The position numbers and the translations under genes are program-made. A stretch of 32,845 nt of DNA from Acidimicrobiia bacterium (GTDB taxonomy: Bacteria; Actinomycetota; Acidimicrobiia; Acidimicrobiales; Bin134): contig JAJDYE010000008.1 of assembly GCA_022822905.1 (NCBI GenBank), positions 1 through 32,845 on the forward strand, read 5' to 3'. The notes beneath the pieces are model-generated. The model searched no databases. It worked only from the letters and a program-made list of their open reading frames with translations, and had not been told where the DNA came from. Below, in pieces: positions 24,186-31,962 of the stretch (positions are counted from its first letter, which is position 1; every line of letters begins with the position of its first letter).

Positions 24186-24607
24186 GCGCTCAGATCTGAA
24201 ACCCCAGTGGCCAGACGCTCGGGCGAGATCAACAGAACGTCGACCTCGTCAGAGTCGATGGCGGCATAGATCGACTCCCATTGATCCTGGTTGGAGCTGT
24301 TGATGGTCTCTGCCCGCAATCCCATGCGCTCTGCGGCTTCCTTCTGGTTTCGCATCAACGCCAATAGGGGAGACACTAGGAGTGTGAGACCTCTACCGCG
24401 ATCGCGCAGAAGACGGGTGGCGATGAAGTAGATGGCACTCTTGCCCCACCCGGTTCGCTGCACCAGCAGGACCCGGCGTCGGTTCACGACGAGTTGCTCG
24501 ATGGCCTCAAGCTGCCCAGCACGAAAGGTGGATGAGGGATTGGAAGTCAGCGTGCGCAAGCTGGCCAGAGCCTTGGCTGCAAAGTCCTCCGCTGGACGAT
24601 TCGACAT
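24152..24607 (-). CDS. RecQ-family helicase, N-terminal fragment (frameshifted)
   Basis: The first 134 residues or so are the start of a RecQ-type helicase: STFRAGQLEAIEQLV with Q32 (Q motif), Walker A VQRTGWGKSAIYF (51-57), LLVSPLLALMRNQ (motif Ia) and VDVLLISPERL (motif Ib). Past LATG the frame turns to unrelated residues and stops. Reading one base differently at the run of four Cs at 24202-24205 (G on the coding strand) gives GGFRSERMPSLARRGGLLVVDEVHC, in register with the second fragment; the repaired protein would have 692 residues. A lost G in a five-G run, a programmed shift, or a sequencing error are all possible. GGAG ahead of the ATG is a fair ribosome site, and a 38-codon ORF ends two bases upstream. 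Confidence 0.8.
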   Translation of the reverse strand: MSNRPAEDFAAKALASLRTLTSNPSSTFRAGQLEAIEQLVVNRRRVLLVQRTGWGKSAIYFIATRLLRDRGRGLTLLVSPLLALMRNQKEAAERMGLRAETINSSNQDQWESIYAAIDSDEVDVLLISPERLATGVSDLSACRRWPGAAAC

Positions 24608-24609
24608 CG

Positions 24610-24726
24610 TCAGATCTCCAATTCAACAACAATCGGCTCTTGCGTGATTCGCAGGATGGCCTGGGCGATGGCGCTGGGGTGTCCGATATCCGGGCGAGGT
24701 TCAGCTCGTAGAAATGCAATCGGCAT
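24610..24726 (-). CDS. Small ORF (38 codons) heading the helicase operon
   Basis: The frame reads MPIAFLRAEPRP, then an alanine/isoleucine-rich helix (SAIAQAILRIT) and an end QEPIVVELEI. I do not recognise the family. Its TGA is two bases before the helicase ATG, so translation would be coupled. A TAGAGT hexamer nine bases upstream is a plausible -10 box, making this the first gene of the helicase/DprA-like operon. It is too short for most gene callers. It could be a leader peptide, a small regulator or antitoxin-like partner, or chance. Confidence 0.45.
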   Translation of the reverse strand: MPIAFLRAEPRPDIGHPSAIAQAILRITQEPIVVELEI

Positions 24727-24735
24727 AGGCCGCCC

Positions 24736-24741
24736 ACTCTA
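24736..24741 (-). promoter_or_regulatory. Putative -10 box of the small ORF/helicase/DprA-like operon
   Basis: TAGAGT on the minus strand, nine bases before the ATG. The stretch from TAGAGT to the ATG is nearly identical to that before the AlkB gene. Confidence 0.4.
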
Positions 24742-24798
24742 GGAACGGTCAGTGACAGTTTCTGTATGCAGGGTTGTCCTCTTCTGCAGCGTTGATAT

Positions 24799-25206
24799 CT
24801 AGCCGGCGGGGTCGCAGCCTGCTTGGGCGCATGGCATTTGGTCGCCAGCGCCGTTCACCCACAGCGTGCAGGTGTGATGGTAGGAGCCGACCAGGCACGC
24901 ATACTGAGCATCAACGGCCTCGATCTTGCCTGGCTGCTGCCAAAAGGAAAGCGTTTCCTCAGGCGAACGCTCAGGCTCAGTAGTCACTTCCGGCTCGGGT
25001 TCGTCGGGTGGGTCGCTGAGCCTGCCTAGTAGCTCTATGAGCTGTTCGGGATCGTTCTCAATCAGCCATGCGATGATCTGGGCGATCATCTCCTCGGTAA
25101 TAGTGAACCCGCTGGGCGGGCCATCATCGCTCTGAGCGGCGATAGGTGCTGCGCTGCCCAGCAGGAGAGCGGCGATGAGCAAAATGGGGAGGATGCGCTT
25201 GAGCAT
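24799..25206 (-). CDS. Small secreted protein with cysteine-containing C-terminal region
   Basis: About 135 residues. The first 25 residues are a clear signal peptide: MLKRILPILLIAALLLGSAAPIAA followed by QSDD, with AxA-type cleavage. Residues 35-65 form an amphipathic helix (EEMIAQIIAWLIENDPEQLIELL), then an acidic proline-rich stretch (DPPDEPEPEVTTEPE), and a C-terminal part with four cysteines (YACLVGSYHHTCTLWV and CAQAGC) likely paired in disulfides. It is exported, not lipid-anchored. No family recognised. The start at 25206 is preceded by AAGGGAG seven bases upstream; the longer frame to 25245 has a hydrophilic extension before the signal and is less likely. It lies alone between the helicase operon and the AlkB gene. 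Confidence 0.7.
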   Translation of the reverse strand: MLKRILPILLIAALLLGSAAPIAAQSDDGPPSGFTITEEMIAQIIAWLIENDPEQLIELLGRLSDPPDEPEPEVTTEPERSPEETLSFWQQPGKIEAVDAQYACLVGSYHHTCTLWVNGAGDQMPCAQAGCDPAG

Positions 25207-25240
25207 CAGGTGGCTCCCTTCGGACTGGTTGGGCTTTCCT

Positions 25241-25322
25241 ACCACAGAACGCCATGGCCGGACCCGAAGGGAACCGAGCTGACAAGCCCGGCTCTCTTAA
25301 CCGGCCAAAAACGTTCTGTGGT
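25241..25322. repeat. Imperfect inverted repeat bounding an 82-bp segment
   Basis: The arm ACCACAGAACG at 25241-25251 matches CGTTCTGTGGT at 25312-25322 exactly, and the arms extend inward with GGCCGG/CCGGCC after a short mismatch. The region upstream of the secreted-protein gene holds no ORF worth reporting. It could be a transcribed hairpin, a terminator or a small miniature element. Confidence 0.6.
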
Positions 25323-25400
25323 GACCCTGAACCAAGCGCAAACAGGCCCTAGTGCCAGCAGGGGAGATCCCAGCAGTGTGGAGCTAGCACAGCGGTATTG

Positions 25401-26048
25401 TCAGCTCTCCACTTCGGGAAGCTCGTGGCGGAAGGTGATGCTGAGGCGGGGGGCGGTGGGGCGGGTGAGTTTAGGGACGGCGTGCTCGAAGCGGTGCTGG
25501 CAGTTGCCGCCCATCACCAGTAGGTCGCCAGAGCCGAGGACGAACTTTCGGGACTTGCCGCCGCCGAGGGGGCGGAGCAGGAAGGGGCGAGCCGCGCCCA
25601 GGGACACCAGGCCGATGACGGGTTGGTGCATGACCCGGCGGATTTTGTCGGCGTGCCAGGCCACGCTGTCGCGTTCGTTGCGGTAGAGGTTGATTCCCAC
25701 CCGGGTGAACGCTTTCTGGTAGCGGTTACCCAGCATCGTCGCGATTTCGCTGATCACCGGTATGGCAGAGCCCACTACGGTGATGGGGAGATGGCCTGAC
25801 AGCCGGGGGACATCCACCATGTTGTCGTACATGGGCCGTCTTCCGGTGGACAGGGGGACCGTAGTCACCAGAGCGTCCAAGAGGGTGTCGCCGCCCCGGA
25901 CGAAGCCGGTCATCCTGTCAACCCATGCCTCGTCCCCCATGTCGACCCGGTTAGGGGCCAACTCGAGTGCGATGGGCTCTTGCATACTCCACAGCGCGGG
26001 CTGGGCAATGGCATTGCGTCGCTCGGATTGTGGGGCAACAGCCGACAT
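25401..26048 (-). CDS. AlkB-family 2-oxoglutarate/Fe(II)-dependent dioxygenase
   Basis: The 215-residue protein contains the AlkB signature: NLYRNERDSVAWHADK with iron ligands H132 and D134, the third ligand at H189 in HRFEHAVPK, and the 2-oxoglutarate-binding arginine region PRLSITFR (R201, R207). FLLRPLGGGKSRKFVLGSGDLLVMGGNCQ is the usual segment between ligands. The family demethylates alkylated DNA or RNA bases. The length and layout match the short bacterial ALKBH2/3-like branch. TAGAGT nine bases before the ATG is a candidate -10 box, in a context almost identical to that of the small ORF at 24726. It could serve as a DNA-repair gene near the helicase block, but is separately transcribed. 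Confidence 0.9.
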   Translation of the reverse strand: MSAVAPQSERRNAIAQPALWSMQEPIALELAPNRVDMGDEAWVDRMTGFVRGGDTLLDALVTTVPLSTGRRPMYDNMVDVPRLSGHLPITVVGSAIPVISEIATMLGNRYQKAFTRVGINLYRNERDSVAWHADKIRRVMHQPVIGLVSLGAARPFLLRPLGGGKSRKFVLGSGDLLVMGGNCQHRFEHAVPKLTRPTAPRLSITFRHELPEVES

Positions 26049-26057
26049 GGGCCGACC

Positions 26058-26063
26058 ACTCTA
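26058..26063 (-). promoter_or_regulatory. Putative -10 box of the AlkB gene
   Basis: TAGAGT on the minus strand, nine bases before the ATG at 26048. Confidence 0.4.
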
Positions 26064-26086
26064 CGGGCGACCGGTGACACTTTGAG

Positions 26087-26623
26087 CTAGAGGCTTGTGC
26101 GTTGGAAGATGCGGGCGAATCGGGCGACAACATGGTCGATGGGTGGGGCTTCGCCGCTGGCCAGGGGATCGAGGGTGAATTCGACTCTGGCTTCGCCCCG
26201 GCTAGCTTGGGATGGCATCGAGACGACCGTGGCTGCTAGCTGGCAGACCACTCCGTTGTGGGCGGTGAAGGTGATCTGCACGATGCCGGCGTCGCGGTCG
26301 ATGTAGCTCACCTCACCCAGTTGGTGCCCGGCCTCGACCAACCGGGCGAATATGTCACCCGGCGGGAGCCGCAGCACATAGCTGTCGTCGTCCTTGTCGG
26401 TGGCTGATGGGTCTGGCTGAGGCGGGGGTGGGGGAGCTTGGGGAGGCTCGGCGCCAGCCCGCTGTAGCCAGTGGTAGGCCTCGGTAATGCGAGCCGCCAC
26501 CACAGTGCTGCCCCCGGCATCAGGGTGGGCCTGGCGGATCAGCGCTCGATATGCCCGATTGACGTCGTCAGCCTGCGCCCCCTTTTCCAGCCCTAGCGTT
26601 CTCAGCGCCCGCTCCCGGTTCAC
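26087..26623 (-). CDS. J-domain protein with novel C-terminal region
   Basis: The 178-residue protein starts with a J domain: RERALRTLGLEKGAQADDVNRAYRALIRQAHPDAGG, with the HPD tripeptide at 33-35 that stimulates Hsp70 ATPase, and helix IV reaching about residue 55. A proline-rich linker (57-72) follows, then an 105-residue beta-rich domain (SYVLRLPPGDIFARLVEAGHQLGEVSYIDRDAGIVQITF and later RGEARVEFTLDPL) that I do not recognise. It lacks the zinc and substrate domains of DnaJ itself, so it is probably a specialised co-chaperone. Start GTG with TACCGT exactly six bases upstream suggests a leaderless transcript. An alpha/beta hydrolase gene lies just upstream on the same strand. Confidence 0.82.
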   Translation of the reverse strand: MNRERALRTLGLEKGAQADDVNRAYRALIRQAHPDAGGSTVVAARITEAYHWLQRAGAEPPQAPPPPPQPDPSATDKDDDSYVLRLPPGDIFARLVEAGHQLGEVSYIDRDAGIVQITFTAHNGVVCQLAATVVSMPSQASRGEARVEFTLDPLASGEAPPIDHVVARFARIFQRTSL

Positions 26624-26629
26624 GCCACC

Positions 26630-26635
26630 ACGGTA
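26630..26635 (-). promoter_or_regulatory. Putative -10 box of the J-domain gene (leaderless)
   Basis: TACCGT on the minus strand, exactly six bases before the GTG at 26623. Confidence 0.45.
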
Positions 26636-26651
26636 GGGCGTTTGCTGCCCT

Positions 26652-27440
26652 TCAGTCTTCTGCGAGGAACTCCAGAATGGCTGGGTAGACGGTGGGGTCT
26701 TGCATCATGAAGATGTGGCCGCCGTTGAAGGTGGCCAGGCGGGCGTTGGGGATTCGGTCGCGCAGGAGTTCGCTGTTGCGCATGGGGGCGATGCCGTCGT
26801 GGATGCCGGCGCATACCAGGGTGGGCACGTCGATCTCGCCCAGGCGGTCGACCACGTCGTGACCCCGGCGGGCTTCCAGCTGGCCGAGCGCGCCGGGGGT
26901 TTCGAGTGGTAGGGCGGGGCCGTCGGGGCGCGCATTGGCAACGAACACTTCTACGCCGGGGGGAAGAGGACCACCCCGCTCATATCGGGTGTCCATGATC
27001 TCCAGCGCCACCTCGCCCCGCTCGTCGGGATCGAGGTCGGCCAGGGTGTGCAAGGGCCAGGAGCTGTAGTCGGGGCCGCCGGGGGAGGTGCAGTTGAGCA
27101 CCAGCTTGCTGATCCGCCCCGGATGGAGCACAGCCATGTTCATGCCCACCATCCCGCCGAAGCTGGTGCCCACCACCGGCACCGAATCCCAGCCCAAGAA
27201 GTCCAAGAAGGCAACGGCGTCGGCAGCGTAGTCCGCCATGGTCCAGGGCAGCGGCGGAGTCGAGGTCTGGCCCAGTCCCCGCTGGTCGTAGTGGGCCACG
27301 GTGAACGCCCGGTTCAGGGGGTTCAGGTCGGGGGCGGTCATGCGCAGGTCGCCCCCGCTGCCGCTGATGTTGAGCAGGGGTGGCCCCGACCCGTGTAGCT
27401 CGAAGTAGAGATCGAGGTCGCTGACTTTGGCTATCGGCAT
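26652..27440 (-). CDS. Alpha/beta hydrolase
   Basis: The 262-residue protein has the standard layout: an oxyanion loop around HGSGPPLLNISGSGGD, the HYDQRGLGQTS turn, nucleophile elbow GTSFGGM (serine at about residue 93), a lid region between 115 and 185, acid near CAGIHDGIAP (D213 area), and histidine in FNGGHIFMMQDP (about 244). This fits esterases, lactonases or 3-oxoadipate enol-lactonase-like enzymes, but the substrate is not evident. No membrane segments or signal. It runs into the J-domain gene on the same strand with a 28-bp gap; that gene seems to have its own promoter. A CAACAT hexamer lies six bases before the ATG, a weaker version of the recurrent leaderless box. Confidence 0.85.
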   Translation of the reverse strand: MPIAKVSDLDLYFELHGSGPPLLNISGSGGDLRMTAPDLNPLNRAFTVAHYDQRGLGQTSTPPLPWTMADYAADAVAFLDFLGWDSVPVVGTSFGGMVGMNMAVLHPGRISKLVLNCTSPGGPDYSSWPLHTLADLDPDERGEVALEIMDTRYERGGPLPPGVEVFVANARPDGPALPLETPGALGQLEARRGHDVVDRLGEIDVPTLVCAGIHDGIAPMRNSELLRDRIPNARLATFNGGHIFMMQDPTVYPAILEFLAED

Positions 27441-27529
27441 CGGCTCATGTTGCCACGGCTAGCTAGCTGATGAGTAACAGCGCAGGACCGGAAATCCGAA
27501 AGGGTGAAAGTTGCTGAAAAGGGCTGATG

Positions 27530-27608
27530 TGCGGCTATCGGCAGATAGAGTCCCGCATGGGCCGGAGCGAGGTACACCTCAAAGGGGTTCTACCACCCTC
27601 GCTCCGGC
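27530..27608. other. Structured intergenic element (two hairpins), terminator or small RNA
   Basis: The 233-bp gap between hydrolase and HppA genes has no ORF I support. It contains a stem TGCGG-CTATC / GATAG-CCGCA with loop GGCA (27530-27557) and a perfect 12-bp stem GCCGGAGCGAGG / CCTCGCTCCGGC (27561-27572 and 27597-27608). The 24-nt loop of the second can itself pair (ACCTC with GGGGT). It lies downstream of HppA on the minus strand, so it may be the HppA terminator, though no U tract follows; a small RNA is another option. Confidence 0.55.
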
Positions 27609-27673
27609 TCACTTGGGATGGTCGTATGACCGATCTGATTATAAGCCGATCTGGGGCCCGTTGGGCAATGGCT

Positions 27674-29770
<2,097 letters not shown>

Positions 29771-29799
29771 GTTGACCCCCTGTTTGAGAGAACTAGGCG

Positions 29800-29829
29800 A
29801 AGTTAGCCAGCGAGAATATGACCTGCCAA
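29800..29829 (-). promoter_or_regulatory. Candidate sigma-70-type promoter of hppA
   Basis: On the minus strand, TTGGCA (29829-29824) and TAACTT (29805-29800) are separated by 18 bp. This gives a leader of about 25 nt containing AGGGGG before the GTG at 29770. Confidence 0.55.
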
Positions 29830-29868
29830 GGTTGCCATTTGGGATAACCAATTTCGGGTCATTAGCGA

Positions 29869-29874
29869 TAATCT
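29869..29874 (+). promoter_or_regulatory. Putative -10 box (leaderless) for the cyclo-ligase gene
   Basis: TAATCT lies exactly six bases before the GTG at 29881. No ribosome site is present. Confidence 0.5.
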
Positions 29875-29880
29875 GGAAGC

Positions 29881-30486
29881 GTGGTCAGCCTCAGCCGGTT
29901 GCGAACCGAAGCCCGGGAGGCCCGGCGCTCGTTCTCTGATCCCGAGGGTGCGGCGCGAGCAGTGTGCAACGCGGTTACCTCCCTTGGCTGGCTGGACGGC
30001 GTGGGTCGGGTGTCAGCCACGGTGGCCGACGACGGCGAGATCGATCCGGCCCCACTGGTGACCGCTTGCCGTCTGCGGGACATCGAGGTGTATTTCCCGG
30101 TGATGCGCGATCCTGCTCCCATCCAGTTCGCCCCCGCCGGGCCGGACACTACGTTCGTGCTCAACCGGTTTGGGATTCCCGAGCCCGATGTCGACGTCCA
30201 ACTCTTGGTGTCGGCCCGGGAGCTTGATGTGGTGTTCGCCCCTGTGGTGGTGTTCGACGCCGCTGGCCATAGGGCAGGTCGGGGCCAGGGTTACTACGAC
30301 CGAGCGCTGTCCTTTTTGCTCAACGGGCCCCGCCCAGCCAAGCCGCTGGTAGTGGGGCTGGCCTATGAGTGCCAGCTCGTGGACGGCGTGCCGTCGCACC
30401 CCGGCGATGTGACCATGGATGCGGTGGTCACCGAAGAGCGGGTGCGGGTGTTCAGCAAAGCACTGTCGCGCCGGGCCCGCCGGTGA
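29881..30486 (+). CDS. 5-formyltetrahydrofolate cyclo-ligase
   Basis: The 201-residue enzyme converts 5-formyl-THF to 5,10-methenyl-THF with ATP, returning a storage form of folate to the one-carbon pool. The N-terminal basic segment (LRTEAREARRSF) binds ATP phosphates; FGIPEPD and the P-loop-like GRGQGYYDR (133-141), which usually reads GxGxGYYDR, are diagnostic. The C-terminal VGLAYECQLVDGVPSHPGDVTMDAVVTE block is also typical, with PxHxxDxxxDxVxTE spacing. The GTG start with TAATCT six bases upstream indicates a leaderless transcript divergent from hppA. It precedes trkA by 66 bp, including paired hairpins. Length matches the family. Confidence 0.93.
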   Translation: MVSLSRLRTEAREARRSFSDPEGAARAVCNAVTSLGWLDGVGRVSATVADDGEIDPAPLVTACRLRDIEVYFPVMRDPAPIQFAPAGPDTTFVLNRFGIPEPDVDVQLLVSARELDVVFAPVVVFDAAGHRAGRGQGYYDRALSFLLNGPRPAKPLVVGLAYECQLVDGVPSHPGDVTMDAVVTEERVRVFSKALSRRARR

Positions 30487-30491
30487 CCGGC

Positions 30492-30528
30492 GTGCGAGCC
30501 CAGAACCGGGGGAGTGCTCGCACCCCCG
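30492..30528 (+). promoter_or_regulatory. Mutually exclusive hairpins between cyclo-ligase gene and trkA
   Basis: GTGCGAGC (30492-30499) pairs with GCTCGCAC (30516-30523). The alternative CGGGGG (30507-30512) pairs with CCCCCG (30523-30528). The right arms share base 30523 and the second left arm sits in the first loop, so the simplest folds compete. It could be a terminator or attenuator ahead of trkA. Confidence 0.4.
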
Positions 30529-30552
30529 TGGATTTTCAGTAAGGATGTAGCA

Positions 30553-31896
30553 GTGCGCATCGTGGTCGTGGGCGCTGGCGAGGTGGGTTCCCACGTCGCT
30601 CAGATTTTGAGCGAAGAGGGCAACACCGTGTCGGTCGTGGAGGTGAACGCCAAGAAGCTGCACAGCCTGGCTGAAGATCTGGACGTGTTGGCGGTGGAGG
30701 GGAGCGGCACCCATCCTCACGTTCTCGTCGAGGCGGGCATCAACAAGGCCGACCTGCTGGTGGCGGTCACCGCCCACGACGAGGTGAACCTGGTGGCCTG
30801 TTTGCTGGCCAAGCAGCACGGGGTGGAACGCACCATCGCCCGCATCCAGGCCCGCAACCTGCGGGAGAAGGACGCCCGGGAGCTGCGGGAGGCGATGCAG
30901 GCCGACACCATCATCGACCCCGACGAGGAGACCGCCCACGAGATCATGGACCTCCTGTCGTATCCGGGGGCCACCGACGTCACGGTGATGGCCGAGGGGG
31001 AGGTTGTGGTGGTGGGGGCGAAGCTGACCGCCGACGCACCCTGGGCTAATCGGCGACTGGTCGATATCGCCGAAGAGTATGAGCCCGACTGGGACTTCCT
31101 TGTGGCCGTGCTCACCCGTGAGGGCAAGACCCAGATTCCCCGGGCGGATACCACACTTGAGCCCGACGATCTTCTGCGGGTGGTGTGCAAGCGGCGGGCC
31201 CGATCGACGCTGTTGCCGCTGTTGGGTCTGGCACCGGGCACCCATCGCCGGGTGATGCTGCTCGGCGGGGGCCGGACGGCCGAGATATTGGCCCGGCGAC
31301 TGAGTGAGCGCCATGCCGAGGTGGTGCTCATAGAGCGGAATCTGGAGCGGGCCCAGACGCTGAGTGAGGAACTGGATGCAGTGCTGGTGATCCACGGCGA
31401 TATCACCGACGCCGAGTTGCTGGAATCCGAGGATGTCGGCAAGTTCGACGCAGTGATCGCTCTCACCGGCAAAGACGACGCCAACATCCTGGCCTGTCTG
31501 TATGCCGAGTCGATGGGAGCGAGCGCGACCATCGCCGTGTTGCACAACTTGGCGCTGCGCACGCTGCTGCGGGATGTGGGCATCGACGTGGCATTGTCGC
31601 CCCGCACGGCCAGCGCTAACGGAGTGCTCCGCTATGTGCGGGGCGAGGTGGCCCAAGTGGCCACCTACCTGTCGGGTGACTTCGAGGTCATCGAGGTTGA
31701 GATCAAGGCGGGGTCGAAGGCCGATGGGGCCGTGGTGAGAGAGCTGGGTCTGCCCAAGGACGTGCTCGTTGGCGCCTATGTGCGAGACGGCAAGGCACAG
31801 ATTGGCCGGGGTCGCAGCCAGCTCCGCAGCCGCGACCACATTGTGGTTTTCGCCCGGCCTGACACGGTTGACGAAGTCAAGCGCTTCTTCGGGTGA
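30553..31896 (+). CDS. trkA: Trk-system K+ uptake regulatory subunit TrkA (two RCK units)
   Basis: The 447-residue cytoplasmic protein has two tandem RCK (TrkA-N plus TrkA-C) units. The first begins MRIVVVGAGEVGSHVAQIL with the NAD(H)-binding GAGEVG at 7-12, ends ELREAMQADTIIDPDEETAHEI, and has its TrkA-C segment near 140-225. The second begins RRVMLLGGGRTAEILARRL at about residue 231 and is likewise followed by a TrkA-C domain ending ARPDTVDEVKRFFG. TrkA binds NAD(H)/ATP and gates the TrkH channel, encoded next. The start is GTG with AAGGA nine bases upstream. Its last 15 codons are duplicated in a relic immediately downstream. Confidence 0.95.
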   Translation: MRIVVVGAGEVGSHVAQILSEEGNTVSVVEVNAKKLHSLAEDLDVLAVEGSGTHPHVLVEAGINKADLLVAVTAHDEVNLVACLLAKQHGVERTIARIQARNLREKDARELREAMQADTIIDPDEETAHEIMDLLSYPGATDVTVMAEGEVVVVGAKLTADAPWANRRLVDIAEEYEPDWDFLVAVLTREGKTQIPRADTTLEPDDLLRVVCKRRARSTLLPLLGLAPGTHRRVMLLGGGRTAEILARRLSERHAEVVLIERNLERAQTLSEELDAVLVIHGDITDAELLESEDVGKFDAVIALTGKDDANILACLYAESMGASATIAVLHNLALRTLLRDVGIDVALSPRTASANGVLRYVRGEVAQVATYLSGDFEVIEVEIKAGSKADGAVVRELGLPKDVLVGAYVRDGKAQIGRGRSQLRSRDHIVVFARPDTVDEVKRFFG

Positions 31897-31910
31897 TAGG
31901 ACATGATCCT

Positions 31911-31955
31911 GCCCGGCCGGACACCGTGGACGAAGTGAAGCGCTTCTTCGGGTGA
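31911..31955 (+). pseudogene. Relic of a TrkA 3' end (duplicate)
   Basis: 45 bases encode ARPDTVDEVKRFFG and a stop, the same peptide as the end of trkA 15 bp upstream. The two copies differ at four or so bases, all in third codon positions. No start or other trkA sequence precedes it. It may be what remains of a second, tandem trkA gene removed by deletion. Confidence 0.75.
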
Positions 31956-31962
31956 GCCTGGA

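Noticed and set aside
27561..27608. Possible tRNA in the hppA downstream region
   Set aside because: The 12-bp stem and single large loop do not give acceptor, D, anticodon and T arms, and there is no CCA or T-loop signature.
29771..29851. N-terminal extension of hppA to an upstream start
   Set aside because: It would cover the TAACTT promoter box and a good ribosome site; the extension is hydrophilic and unlike the family N terminus.
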